Assembly: GCF_000430525.1 (NCBI RefSeq)
Contig: NZ_AUME01000019.1
Span: 1-54,438 of the forward strand
DNA: 54,438 nucleotides
Source of the DNA: Prevotella corporis DSM 18810 = JCM 8529
GTDB taxonomy: Bacteria > Bacteroidota > Bacteroidia > Bacteroidales > Bacteroidaceae
Direction of reading: 5' to 3'
Part shown: piece after piece, positions 8,297-16,810 of the stretch
How positions within the stretch are numbered: the first letter of the stretch is position 1
Layout of the letters: each line of letters starts with the position of its first letter
Made by a program: the position numbers and the translations under genes
Notes under the pieces: generated by a model
Database searches by the model: none
What the model was told of the DNA's origin: nothing
What the model saw: only the letters and a program-made list of their open reading frames with translations

Positions 8297-8845
8297 TTAT
8301 TCAGCTGCTGGAGCTTCTTCCTCAGCTACTGGTGTTTCCTCAGCTTCTGCTACGGGAGCTTCCGCTGGAGTTTCAGCAACTTCCTCTGCCTTTGGCTCTG
8401 GCTGGTTCTCTGCAACGACAGTTACAGGGAGCTTAACTTCTACTTCCTTGAAGAAGTGGATAGTAGCCTCGTATGTACCAACCTTCTTGATATCACGCAT
8501 GGTGATGATCTTACGGTCAACCTCGAGACCCTTCTTTGCCAGTTCTTCAGCAACAATGGCTGCATTCACAGAACCATAGGTCACGCCTGTGGCAGAAACC
8601 TTAGCTGGGATAACGACTTCAACACCGTCGAACTGTGCGGCACGCTTTTCAGCCTCAGCCTTCTTGGCAGCAATCTTTGCAGCCTGCTGCTTGAGGTTTT
8701 CAGCCAACTGCTTCTTTGCAGCCGGAGAAGCGATAACGCCCTTGCCTGTAGGTATGAGATAGTTACGACCGTAGCCGTTCTTAACATTCACAATATCGTT
8801 CTTGTAACCAAGTCCGATAATATCTTCTTTAAGTATTATTTCCAT
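8297..8845 (-). CDS. rplI: Ribosomal protein bL9 with acidic tail
   Basis: bL9 binds 23S rRNA and helps hold reading frame. The N-terminal MEIILKEDIIGLGYKND and the GYGRNYLIP motif are diagnostic. The protein is 182 residues, about 30 longer than the usual form; the extra C-terminal part is a low-complexity Ala/Glu/Pro segment (from about residue 147 on). It is the last gene of rpsF-rpsR-rplI. Confidence 0.97.
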   Translation of the reverse strand: MEIILKEDIIGLGYKNDIVNVKNGYGRNYLIPTGKGVIASPAAKKQLAENLKQQAAKIAAKKAEAEKRAAQFDGVEVVIPAKVSATGVTYGSVNAAIVAEELAKKGLEVDRKIITMRDIKKVGTYEATIHFFKEVEVKLPVTVVAENQPEPKAEEVAETPAEAPVAEAEETPVAEEEAPAAE

Positions 8846-8864
8846 ATCCTTAGCCTCCTTATTA

Positions 8865-9137
8865 TTATTTCATTAAATCGGTTACGTATGGAAGCAATGC
8901 TATCTGACGAGCACGCTTAACAGCCTGTGCTACTCGACGCTGATACTTCAAAGATGTTCCAGTGATACGACGTGGAAGAATCTTTCCTTGTTCGTTCAGG
9001 AACTTCTTAAGGAATTCTCCATCCTTATAGTCGATGTACTTAATTCCGCTCTTCTTGAAACGACAGTACTTTTTCTTCTTGGTGTCGATTGAAGGTGCGG
9101 TCAAATAACGGATTTCTGATTTTTTCTGCTCTGCCAT
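8865..9137 (-). CDS. rpsR: Ribosomal protein bS18
   Basis: A 90-residue small-subunit protein. The block [19 protein letters not shown] followed by [14 protein letters not shown] is the S18 signature; the basic C-terminus contacts 16S rRNA and bS6. Two nucleotides separate it from rpsF and 19 from rplI, the common S6-S18-L9 order. Confidence 0.98.
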   Translation of the reverse strand: MAEQKKSEIRYLTAPSIDTKKKKYCRFKKSGIKYIDYKDGEFLKKFLNEQGKILPRRITGTSLKYQRRVAQAVKRARQIALLPYVTDLMK

Positions 9138-9139
9138 GA

Positions 9140-9484
9140 TTAAGCCTCCTTTTTAGATGCCCATTTAGCACGACGCTTCTCTGCATAAGCTGCTGAATAC
9201 TTATCCTGCTTAACGGTAATGAAACGAATAACTTTCTCGTCGCGGCGGAATGCTGTTTCGAGAGTGTTGACAACTGTTGGCTCAGCTTTAAACTCCAACA
9301 AAGCGTAGAAGCCTGACGACTTCTTCTGAATGTTGTAGGCGAGCTTCTTCAAACCCCAAGCCTCTTCGTTCAAGATCTCAGCACCGTTGTCGGTGAGCAG
9401 CTTCTTGAATTTAGCGACCGCTTCCTTCATCTGTTCATCAGACAAAACGGGAGTCAAAATGAAAACGGTTTCGTATTGATTCAT
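9140..9484 (-). CDS. rpsF: Ribosomal protein bS6
   Basis: A 114-residue small-subunit protein that pairs with bS18 in the platform of the 30S. The start [18 protein letters not shown] and the middle [12 protein letters not shown] are typical bS6. It is the first gene of the operon; a -7 box sits about 60 nt upstream at 9543-9550. Confidence 0.98.
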   Translation of the reverse strand: MNQYETVFILTPVLSDEQMKEAVAKFKKLLTDNGAEILNEEAWGLKKLAYNIQKKSSGFYALLEFKAEPTVVNTLETAFRRDEKVIRFITVKQDKYSAAYAEKRRAKWASKKEA

Positions 9485-9542
9485 ACTACTTTTAAATAAA
9501 TAATTTATAAAACATATACACCTGCTTACGCAAAATGCGGTG

Positions 9543-9550
9543 CAAAATTA
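9543..9550 (-). promoter_or_regulatory. -7 box for rpsF operon
   Basis: On the minus strand TAATTTTG, an exact TAnnTTTG match, giving a leader of about 55 nt. It is divergent from the promoter of the 53-residue membrane protein 34 nt away. Confidence 0.55.
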
Positions 9551-9583
9551 CTAATTTTTTGCCAATCAACCAAATCTTTTTTG

Positions 9584-9591
9584 TAATTTTG
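9584..9591 (+). promoter_or_regulatory. -7 box for small membrane protein
   Basis: TAATTTTG ends 6 nt before the ATG at 9598; a TTTG lies 22 nt further upstream (9558-9561), close to the -33 spacing. Transcription would begin at or next to the start codon. Confidence 0.6.
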
Positions 9592-9597
9592 CACTCT

Positions 9598-9759
9598 ATG
9601 AAGGGATATATCAAGTATTTAGGACTTTTCTCTGTTGCTTTAGGCCTCGTGTTATTTGCAGTTCATATTCTGGCAAGTGTAAAGGGAAACGCTCTGTTGT
9701 TAACAGGACTGGCAATGGTTATTGGCGGGACTATCGCACATGTCAGACTACAAAAATAA
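9598..9759 (+). CDS. Small two-helix membrane protein, 53 residues
   Basis: The ATG at 9598 is preferred over an in-frame ATG at 9535 because the only promoter (9584-9591) lies between them. The product has two hydrophobic helices, YLGLFSVALGLVLFAVHIL and NALLLTGLAMVIGGTIAHV, joined by a short charged turn. It resembles small DUF3098-type membrane proteins of Bacteroidetes in length and layout, but this is only an impression. Function unknown. A short hairpin follows the stop. Confidence 0.72.
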   Translation: MKGYIKYLGLFSVALGLVLFAVHILASVKGNALLLTGLAMVIGGTIAHVRLQK

Positions 9760-9760
9760 G

Positions 9761-9790
9761 CCATCAATTCAAAGCTGATGGTTTCTTCTT
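9761..9790 (+). terminator. Terminator after small membrane protein
   Basis: CCATCA and TGATGG form a 6-bp stem with a 9-nt loop, followed by TTTCTTCTT, immediately after the stop codon. Confidence 0.5.
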
Positions 9791-10168
9791 GAAAGAGACG
9801 GTTGTAAAACTATTTCGCTACGGTTAATCAACAGGTATGCTTCCGACGCTCAAAAGGCCAGTTTTCGGAATGCAAAACCTAAGCTTTTGTCTTGTGAAAC
9901 CTAAGCTTTTATCAGCAATATCATAACGCTCTAACACTCAACCATTTGCTAACAGGCAGACAAAAATCAATTTGTCAATAAAAATTACTTATTTGGGACT
10001 GTGGCTTAACTGTTTTTAATAAGAGGAACGGTGTTTGATGATTGAGCTAAATCAAAAAAATGCCAGCTCCATAAGATTTTGACTTACGAAGCCGACATCA
10101 ATTATCAATTATTACTAAGCGACCTGAGGTCTTCCGTCCCTGATGAACAAGGCTGAAAGAAGGCTCTC
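9791..10168. other. Convergent intergenic region
   Basis: No gene seen. It contains repeat array A and its tail (9830-9954); the remaining part, about 9960-10168, is AT-rich and shows no further structure beyond a short palindrome GACCTGAGGTC near 10120. Confidence 0.6.
9830..9917. repeat. 22-bp periodic repeat array A (four units)
   Basis: Units begin at 9830, 9852, 9874 and 9896, each exactly 22 bp apart. Two units share AAACCTAAGCTTTT; the first two are more degenerate (AGGTATGCTTCC, AAGGCCAGTTTTCG). A conserved tail ACCATTTGCTAACA starts at 9941, in phase with the units. The array lies between convergent genes (small membrane protein and rprY). Confidence 0.7.
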
Positions 10169-10882
10169 TTATTCTTCCTCTGGGACGATGAGCTTGTAGC
10201 CCTTGCCGTGGATGTTGATGATTTCTATCTGATCATCGGCCTTCAGATGCTTACGCAACTTTGTGATATAAACATCCATGGAGCGGGCATTGAAATAGTT
10301 GTCATCAATCCAGATAGTCTTCAAGGCATAATCGCGCTGCAGTATTTCGTTTGAGTGAGAGCAAAGCAGGGCGAGCAATTCATTTTCCTTCGTCGTGAGC
10401 TTGGTTGCCTTATCGGGATTGTTGTCGAGCGTCAGCAACTGCTTCTGAGTGTCAAAGGTAAACCTACCAATCTGATAGAGTGTTGATTCCTTATTCTTCT
10501 TACCACGTACACGACGGAGGATGGCCTCAATACGGAATACGAGTTCTTCCATTGAGAAGGGTTTGGTAATATAATCGTCTGCACCAATCTTGAATCCAGC
10601 CAGAATATCTTCCTTCAACTGCTTGGCAGTCAAGAAAATAATAGGGATTTCCATGTTGGTCTGACGGATTTCCTGCGCAAGTGTAAAGCCATCTTTCTTT
10701 GGCATCATCACGTCAAGCACGCAAATGTCATACTTATTTTTCAAAAAAGCTTTATAACCAGCTTCACCATCAGGACAGAGATCGGCTTGATAGCCTTTTG
10801 CCTGCAAATATTCACTCAACAGTGTTCCGAGATTCTCATCGTCTTCACACAATAGAATTTTGAAATTTTCTTCCATATCCAT
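10169..10882 (-). CDS. rprY: Response regulator RprY (OmpR family)
   Basis: A DNA-binding response regulator partnered with RprX. The receiver domain has the acidic pair CEDDE, the phospho-acceptor Asp in CVLDVMMPKKDG (about residue 55), the Thr of FLTAKQ and the Lys of ITKPFS. The C-terminal winged helix includes LTTKENELL and VYITKLRKHLK. The ATG at 10882 is used; the open frame could extend one codon to a TTG, and an ATG at 10876 is also possible. It follows rprX by about 36 nt. The family name comes from the Bacteroides fragilis pair, which affects stress and redox genes. Confidence 0.93.
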   Translation of the reverse strand: MDMEENFKILLCEDDENLGTLLSEYLQAKGYQADLCPDGEAGYKAFLKNKYDICVLDVMMPKKDGFTLAQEIRQTNMEIPIIFLTAKQLKEDILAGFKIGADDYITKPFSMEELVFRIEAILRRVRGKKNKESTLYQIGRFTFDTQKQLLTLDNNPDKATKLTTKENELLALLCSHSNEILQRDYALKTIWIDDNYFNARSMDVYITKLRKHLKADDQIEIINIHGKGYKLIVPEEE

Positions 10883-10918
10883 CAATTTTTGGTTATTATT
10901 TATTCTTGTTCTTAAAAT

Positions 10919-12463
10919 TTATTCATCAATCAATACTGGCAAAATAATGGTAAACTTCGTACCCTTGCCGTATTCACTTTCAACCTTTATCTCGCCTTCG
11001 TGAAGGTCAACCATACGCTTGACATAAGCCAGCCCTAATCCGAATCCTTTCACATCGTGTCGGTTTCCAGTGTGTACGCGATAGAACTTTTCAAATATCT
11101 TCTTCAAATTCTCTCTTTTGATGCCTTGCCCTGTGTCCCTAATGGTGAGATAGAGGTGCTCATTGGTGTTCCATGTTTTGAGATAGACGTTCAACGGCTT
11201 GTCGGGCTTGGCATATTTGACGGCATTGTCCAGCAGGTTGAAGATTACATTCTGAAAATGCATCTCATCGACATAAACTTTCGACTCAACAGCCTCGATA
11301 TCCGTATATACCTTTCCGCCGGTATGCTCCACTCTGAGAGTGAAAGAATGCGCAATGGTCTCAACCATCTCATTGAGATCGGTGTATTTCTTTTTCAGCA
11401 CGGCTTTTTTCTGATCATACATACTCATCTGCAACACTTTCTCAACCAAAAACCGCAAACGTTTAGTCTCGTCGTTGACAACTCCTCCGAGGTGGTCGAT
11501 CATCTTTGGCGACTTTGTGAGACTCTTGTCGTTCAACATCTGTGCAGCAAGCGAAATACTGGCTATCGGCGTCTTGAGTTCATGGGTCATATTGTTGATA
11601 AAGTCGTTCTTAATCTCCGTATATCGTTTCTGACGGAAGATAATCACTATCGTGAAAATGAATGTCACCAATAGCACGATGGTAAAGATAATCGACGGAA
11701 TCATGAAGCGTACGCTGGAGAAAATGTAGTTGGTCATGTCGGGGAAATGAACCTTCACCACACCCATTCTGTTCGGGGGGTCGTTACGGAACAACACCTG
11801 CGAGTAACCATTCTCCTGCCCATCGCCAACATAGTCAGGGCAACGATAGATTTCTCGCCCGTCTTGTGTTGAGACTGTAAAATGGTAGGGAATGTTGATT
11901 CCGTTGTTCATCATCTCGGCCTTCAAGTCCTGATCGAGCAGTTTAAAATTGATTCGTTGGTTCAACGGCTTGTCCGATGCAGAATACAAGATGTTGTAAA
12001 CCACTTCTTCTAAAAGTGCCTTTTGATAGACATAACGGTTACGAACCATCTCCTGCATCCTTTTTTTCGTTGCTGAGAGTGAGCCACTATCGCTTCTTAC
12101 AACCAATGCCTTTGGGGTCAGCGACGGATTGCTCTGTACAAGTTTCGACTCAAAAGACGTAAATGCACCGTCTTGATCATCTGATGGTAAGGACTGATGG
12201 GTGCTGCTTTTCTCCTTGTCTTTGGGCACATTATTCTTAGACGATTTGTCTTCATTCTTGTTTACGTCTTTCTCCAAATAACGAAGCGTCTCGTTAAGTT
12301 CCATATTTCTAGCTGCCTGATATAGAGCACGGTTCACCGACTCGTCGAACTGTTCTTTTTTCATCTCAGCCATCTCTTCGATGTAGTTGAGTTGCAAAAG
12401 AAGCAATGCAAGGAATGAGAGCCCCATGATTACCGCAATTGTCCAAATCGTCCTTTTCTTCAT
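10919..12463 (-). CDS. rprX: Sensor histidine kinase RprX
   Basis: A 514-residue membrane kinase. Helix 1 is near residues 5-25 and helix 2 near 255-280; between them is a periplasmic sensor of about 230 residues with a Lys/Ser/Asp-rich low-complexity stretch around residues 65-95. The H-box MTHELKTP carries the phospho-accepting His, followed by the N-box NLLDNAVKYA, G1 DTGQG and G2 GFGLGLAYV. It is expressed ahead of rprY from a -7 box at 12535-12542. The signal it senses is not visible from sequence. Confidence 0.93.
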   Translation of the reverse strand: MKKRTIWTIAVIMGLSFLALLLLQLNYIEEMAEMKKEQFDESVNRALYQAARNMELNETLRYLEKDVNKNEDKSSKNNVPKDKEKSSTHQSLPSDDQDGAFTSFESKLVQSNPSLTPKALVVRSDSGSLSATKKRMQEMVRNRYVYQKALLEEVVYNILYSASDKPLNQRINFKLLDQDLKAEMMNNGINIPYHFTVSTQDGREIYRCPDYVGDGQENGYSQVLFRNDPPNRMGVVKVHFPDMTNYIFSSVRFMIPSIIFTIVLLVTFIFTIVIIFRQKRYTEIKNDFINNMTHELKTPIASISLAAQMLNDKSLTKSPKMIDHLGGVVNDETKRLRFLVEKVLQMSMYDQKKAVLKKKYTDLNEMVETIAHSFTLRVEHTGGKVYTDIEAVESKVYVDEMHFQNVIFNLLDNAVKYAKPDKPLNVYLKTWNTNEHLYLTIRDTGQGIKRENLKKIFEKFYRVHTGNRHDVKGFGLGLAYVKRMVDLHEGEIKVESEYGKGTKFTIILPVLIDE

Positions 12464-12534
12464 TTAAGCCATATTTATGGTGACACAAATGATTATTGAT
12501 AATTCATCTGTATGTTACTTTCTGATTACGTGAG

Positions 12535-12542
12535 CAAAGATA
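12535..12542 (-). promoter_or_regulatory. -7 box for rprXY
   Basis: On the minus strand TATCTTTG, about 70 nt before the rprX ATG. Confidence 0.55.
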
Positions 12543-12662
12543 ACGAAAACATTAAAATATTAACAACTAAAAGTTAACAAATCGCAATGTATTTAATTAT
12601 TTTAAGAATATAAAGAAAACATAATTAATATTTATCAACTATACAAAAAGAAAACATTACCC

Positions 12663-12693
12663 AAAAAAGGGATGTCATTCTTGATGACATCCC
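12663..12693 (-). terminator. Terminator of EF-G2 gene
   Basis: GGGATGTCAT and ATGACATCCC form a perfect 10-bp stem with a 5-nt loop, followed on the minus strand by six T. It lies 60 nt after the stop codon. Confidence 0.88.
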
Positions 12694-12753
12694 CATAAGC
12701 AAAAGCTATAGTTTTCAGAAACCTTCCTATATTAAGGAACGACAAGCAGCGAG

Positions 12754-14916
12754 TTAGTCTTCCTCCTCCTTAATTTCGGCTTCATGCTCTGCAATGAGAC
12801 TCTGCTGCAAATCATTCGGTACTAACTCGTAACTTGCAAACTTTGTGTTGAAACTTGCACGGCCACCCGTGAGCGAACTCAAAGAAATACTATAGTTGGA
12901 AAGTTCCTTCAATGGAATCTTTGCCTGCAATTTCTGATATCCGGCCTCTGAATCCATGCCCATAATCATGGCCCGACGGCCTTGCAAATCGCTCATGACA
13001 TCGCCCATGTAATCACCTGGGACATAGACTTCAAGGTCATAAATTGGTTCAAGAATCTTCGGTCCTGCATTCTTAAAGGCATCCGAGAAAGCATGACGGG
13101 CAGCCAATGTAAATGAAAGTTCATTTGAATCTACTGGATGCATCTTGCCATCAAAGACTATAACACGTACATCGCGCGCATAGCTGCCTGTCAGTGGACC
13201 ACGTTCCATGCAGTCCATCACACCTTTTAAGATGGCAGGCATGAAGCGAGTGTCAATAGCACCACCAACAACAGAATTGATGAATACGAGTTTGCCACCC
13301 CAAGGCAAATCTTTCTCTTCCTTACCCTTAATATTCATCTTGAATTCCTGACCATTGAATTTGTAAACCGTTGGATCAGGCATACCTTCTGCATACGGCT
13401 CAACGATAAGATGTACCTCACCGAACTGCCCCGCACCACCACTTTGTTTCTTATGGCGATATTCCGCTTTGGCTTGCTTAGTCAACGTTTCACGATAAGG
13501 TATCTTTGCCTCCTTGAAGATAGTCTGAATCTTCTCGTTGTTCTCCAAACGCCACTTCAATGTGCGTAAATGGAACTCTCCTTGACCACTTACAATCGTC
13601 TGACGCAATTCTTTGCTCTGCTCAACAACCCATGTCGGGTCCTCCTGACGCATCTTCAACAATGCAGCCATCAACTTTTCAGTGTCTTGAGAATTAACAG
13701 CCTCAATAGCACGGGTGTATTTTGAATTTGGATACTTGATGAAGTCAAAATGATTTTCAACACCTTTTCCGTTGAGAGTATTACCAGTTTTTACATCCTT
13801 CAATTTGACTGTACAACCAATATCACCAGCATTCAGCTGTTCAACGGCAATGCGATTTGCTCCAGCACAAGCATAGAGTTGGCCGATACGCTCCTTAGAG
13901 CCTCGGTCGGCATTGGTCAAATCATCACCCACTTTAATACTGCCACTCATCACCTTAAAGTAGCTGACTTCGCCGATGTGAGGCTCCATACCAGTCTTGA
14001 AGAAATATACAGACTCGGGACCATTGGCATCTGGCGCAACTTCCTCACCGCGCGTATTGTGAACCTTATCCATCTCATCTACAAATGGCACCACATTTCC
14101 AAGGAATTCCATCAATCTGCGTACTCCCATGTCCTTACCGGCACACACACAGAATACAGGGAAGATGCTACGGGATACCAAACCTTTACGGATACCTTCA
14201 CGAAGCTCGTCCTCTGTCAGTGATTCGGACTCAAAGAACTTTTCCATCAGGCCTTCATCATTCTCTGCAGCAGCCTCAACGAGAACCTTATGAAGTTCCA
14301 TTGCTTTGCCCATCTCCTCAGCAGGTATATCTTCGACAATGGGAGCTCCGCCCTCAGGCTTCCAACTGTATTTCTTCATCAGAAGAACATCAATCAAGCT
14401 ATTGAAGCCAGCTCCAGTTTGGATTGGATATTGAATCTGAACGCATTTCGAACCATAAATTTCCTTCATGCTATTAATCAGATTGTCGAAGTCACACTTG
14501 TCGGAATCCAACTGATTAACCAAGAAAATGACTGGCTTCTTCAATTTTTCAGTGTAACGGAAGTTATTTTGGGTTCCTACTTCTGGGCCGTACTGACCAT
14601 TGATTAGTATAACAGCTTGGTCGGTTACGTTCAAAGCGGTTATCGCTCCACCCACGAAATCATCACTTCCTGGGCAATCAATGATATTCAACTTCTTATT
14701 GTTCCACTCAACATGAAAAACAGTAGGGAATACTGAGTAGCCATATTCTTGCTCTACTGGGAAATAGTCACTAACCGTGTTCTTTGCTTCAATTGTACCA
14801 CGACGTTTGATGATACCTGCTTCGAACAACATACTTTCGGCAAGAGTTGTCTTGCCGCTACCCGCACTGCCAAGCAAGGCAATGTTCTTGATTTCGTTTG
14901 TCTGATATACTCTCAT
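12754..14916 (-). CDS. fusA2: EF-G paralogue (EF-G2) lacking the catalytic histidine
   Basis: A 720-residue translational-GTPase fold with all EF-G domains. The nucleotide site departs from true EF-G: P-loop GSAGSGKTT (residues 16-24) instead of AHVDAGKTT, YGYSV (58-62) instead of RGITI, DCPGSDD (80-86) with Ser84 where the catalytic His normally stands, and NQLD for NKxD. Bacteroides thetaiotaomicron EF-G2, which supports translocation without GTP hydrolysis and is induced by carbon starvation, has this kind of change, so the same role is inferred. A Glu/Asp-rich C-terminus ends the protein. A tetracycline ribosomal protection protein was considered, but the G-domain changes argue against it. 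Confidence 0.9.
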   Translation of the reverse strand: MRVYQTNEIKNIALLGSAGSGKTTLAESMLFEAGIIKRRGTIEAKNTVSDYFPVEQEYGYSVFPTVFHVEWNNKKLNIIDCPGSDDFVGGAITALNVTDQAVILINGQYGPEVGTQNNFRYTEKLKKPVIFLVNQLDSDKCDFDNLINSMKEIYGSKCVQIQYPIQTGAGFNSLIDVLLMKKYSWKPEGGAPIVEDIPAEEMGKAMELHKVLVEAAAENDEGLMEKFFESESLTEDELREGIRKGLVSRSIFPVFCVCAGKDMGVRRLMEFLGNVVPFVDEMDKVHNTRGEEVAPDANGPESVYFFKTGMEPHIGEVSYFKVMSGSIKVGDDLTNADRGSKERIGQLYACAGANRIAVEQLNAGDIGCTVKLKDVKTGNTLNGKGVENHFDFIKYPNSKYTRAIEAVNSQDTEKLMAALLKMRQEDPTWVVEQSKELRQTIVSGQGEFHLRTLKWRLENNEKIQTIFKEAKIPYRETLTKQAKAEYRHKKQSGGAGQFGEVHLIVEPYAEGMPDPTVYKFNGQEFKMNIKGKEEKDLPWGGKLVFINSVVGGAIDTRFMPAILKGVMDCMERGPLTGSYARDVRVIVFDGKMHPVDSNELSFTLAARHAFSDAFKNAGPKILEPIYDLEVYVPGDYMGDVMSDLQGRRAMIMGMDSEAGYQKLQAKIPLKELSNYSISLSSLTGGRASFNTKFASYELVPNDLQQSLIAEHEAEIKEEED

Positions 14917-14962
14917 ATCACTGTAGATTTAAGTTGTTAGTAATATTTTTTCTGTTTCATGG

Positions 14963-14981
14963 TGGTAAGTCAAACTTACCA
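14963..14981 (-). promoter_or_regulatory. EF-G2 promoter inside an inverted repeat
   Basis: The -7 box (minus strand TAAGTTTG, 14971-14978) lies within the palindrome TGGTAAGT-caa-ACTTACCA (8-bp arms, 3-nt centre). A protein bound here would cover the promoter, so this may be an operator. The leader would be about 50 nt. Confidence 0.5.
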
Positions 14982-15066
14982 TACTTTCAGCGGTCTAAGT
15001 TATACATTTTAATGCAAACAGCCAAAACATTTTGCAAGAAAAAGCGAAAGCATTAAAAGAAATTAG

Positions 15067-15074
15067 TACTTTTG
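15067..15074 (+). promoter_or_regulatory. -7 box for hemW
   Basis: TACTTTTG, an exact TAnnTTTG match, 40 nt before the hemW ATG. Confidence 0.55.
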
Positions 15075-15114
15075 CAAGAAGATTATTAGCGATTTATTTC
15101 CTCACCTATTATAT

Positions 15115-16329
15115 ATGTCGGGACTTTACATACATATTCCTTTTTGTGCAAGCAGATGTATTTATTGCGGATTCTACTCAACCATCACTCCGAAAAAAGC
15201 AATCGGAACAGGAGAAGTTGGCAATGGCGCACCCTATCTTATCGACAGATACACGGATGCTATTTGCAAAGAAATGGAATTGCAAAAAGGGTATATCGTC
15301 AACAAAGCGATCGTAAAAGAAGAGAACAGCAAATTAAAAACCATATATCTCGGTGGAGGCACACCCTCTCAACTATCCTTCAGAAATCTTCAGCAAATCT
15401 TTCATCAGATTACGACCGTCTATAGCGAAATTCTTGACGACTACAACTCAATGGAGGTCACTTTAGAGTGCAACCCTGACGATGTGACCGATGATTTCGC
15501 TTCAGAAATCTCTAGACTTCCCATCAATCGCATATCAATGGGTGTGCAAACTTTCTCGAACGACCGTTTACGATTCATCAAACGAAGACATAACGCCGAG
15601 GAAATAGGAATGGCCGTCAGACGATTACGCAACATTGGAATCCAAAACATCTCCATTGACCTGATGTTTGGTTTCCCTCAAGAGAACTTAGATGATTGGA
15701 AAAAAGACATTGACAAAGCTCTTGCTCTCAACATCGAACATATCTCCGCCTACAGCCTGATGTATGAGGAGGGGACTCCACTCTTTCATCTACTCGAATG
15801 TGGGAAAGTCAAAGAGATTGACGAGGAGTCGTATCGAAAGATGTACGAAGAGCTCACCAACAGGCTCACAAATGCCGGCTTTGAGCAATACGAAATTAGC
15901 AATTTTGCCAGAATCATTGAAGGCCGTTCTATCTCCCCTTACCGTTCCCGACATAATAGTTCGTATTGGAACGATACAGCTTATCTTGGCATCGGAGCAT
16001 CAGCGCATTCCTATAACAGGATATCACGACAGTGGAACGTTTCAGATTTGAAAGTCTATATCGATGCCATTGAGAAAGGTAAGCTACCAGCTGAAAAGGA
16101 AATCATAGACGAGAACACACATTACAACGACTTGATCACCACAGCACTCCGAACAACAGAAGGCATCGACACAAGTATCCTCCCTTCTAAACTCAGGAAG
16201 TATATTCTAAAAGTTGCCCAACCGCACATCGAGGCCAACCTTCTAAAGATAGACGATAACCATCTACATCTCACTCGAAATGGCATCTTTGTCAGCGACT
16301 CCATTATGAGCGACTTGATGTTTGTGTAA
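15115..16329 (+). CDS. hemW: HemW-like radical SAM protein
   Basis: A 404-residue radical-SAM protein formerly annotated as oxygen-independent coproporphyrinogen oxidase; HemW members bind heme and are thought to act as heme chaperones. The cluster motif CASRCIYC (C-x3-C-x2-C) follows YIHIPF, and GGGTPSQL is the SAM-binding glycine stretch. The segment HISAYSLMYEEGTPL and a short C-terminal winged domain are typical of HemW rather than HemN. It stands alone, with the 107-residue membrane protein 82 nt downstream. Confidence 0.92.
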   Translation: MSGLYIHIPFCASRCIYCGFYSTITPKKAIGTGEVGNGAPYLIDRYTDAICKEMELQKGYIVNKAIVKEENSKLKTIYLGGGTPSQLSFRNLQQIFHQITTVYSEILDDYNSMEVTLECNPDDVTDDFASEISRLPINRISMGVQTFSNDRLRFIKRRHNAEEIGMAVRRLRNIGIQNISIDLMFGFPQENLDDWKKDIDKALALNIEHISAYSLMYEEGTPLFHLLECGKVKEIDEESYRKMYEELTNRLTNAGFEQYEISNFARIIEGRSISPYRSRHNSSYWNDTAYLGIGASAHSYNRISRQWNVSDLKVYIDAIEKGKLPAEKEIIDENTHYNDLITTALRTTEGIDTSILPSKLRKYILKVAQPHIEANLLKIDDNHLHLTRNGIFVSDSIMSDLMFV

Positions 16330-16398
16330 CCATCATTTACCATACAAGCTCTAAAGCTAAAAAGGTTACGGACATGATTAAAATTGACTAACAAATAT

Positions 16399-16406
16399 TA
16401 TCTTTG
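16399..16406 (+). promoter_or_regulatory. -7 box for 107-residue membrane protein
   Basis: TATCTTTG ends 5 nt before the ATG at 16412, so the transcript would be leaderless or almost so. Confidence 0.55.
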
Positions 16407-16411
16407 CACCT

Positions 16412-16735
16412 ATGACAAACGAAGAATTTGAAAGAATATGGCAAGAGAACCGCAATCGAGTTCTTGCCAATGATGATGAATACCAGCGCATCAGCAAAAG
16501 CTACACCAATTGGGGATGGACTGATTACCTCATCTTAATATTGGGTTTCGTAATGTGTGAGAACTTCACGAAGAGTCTGGGGATGAATATCATCTTGCAA
16601 TACCTTCTCGCTATTGCCGGAATGATTCTCGTATGGTTGGGCTTCAGGATCATAAAAGGCAGACTTGGAGGGAAAAACACCCTCGAAGAGGTGGAAAAAA
16701 GAGTCAAAGAACGCTATCGGAACACCCTTCATTGA
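16412..16735 (+). CDS. Small membrane protein, 107 residues, unknown function
   Basis: A charged N-terminal segment (about residues 1-32) is followed by two hydrophobic helices (about 38-55 and 60-80) and a basic, helical C-terminal tail (LEEVEKRVKERYRN). No family is recognised. The promoter 5 nt upstream fixes the start. It ends facing uraA, with a large nested inverted repeat between them. Confidence 0.75.
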   Translation: MTNEEFERIWQENRNRVLANDDEYQRISKSYTNWGWTDYLILILGFVMCENFTKSLGMNIILQYLLAIAGMILVWLGFRIIKGRLGGKNTLEEVEKRVKERYRNTLH

Positions 16736-16810
16736 TAATCAGTTGAAGCGACATTCCTACCATTATTTTGACAAACTACTTCCGTCTTATCAACGACAGG
16801 AGTTGTTTTT

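Noticed and set aside
8249..8920. 223-residue open frame on the plus strand
   Set aside because: It is the Leu/Ser-rich shadow of rplI produced by that gene's Ala/Glu codons.
11057..11674. 205-residue open frame on the plus strand
   Set aside because: It is antisense to the kinase core of rprX and has no promoter or domain of its own.
12754..14916. Tetracycline ribosomal protection protein (TetQ type)
   Set aside because: Those proteins keep an intact GTPase centre; here the catalytic His and the G2 loop are replaced, as in EF-G2.
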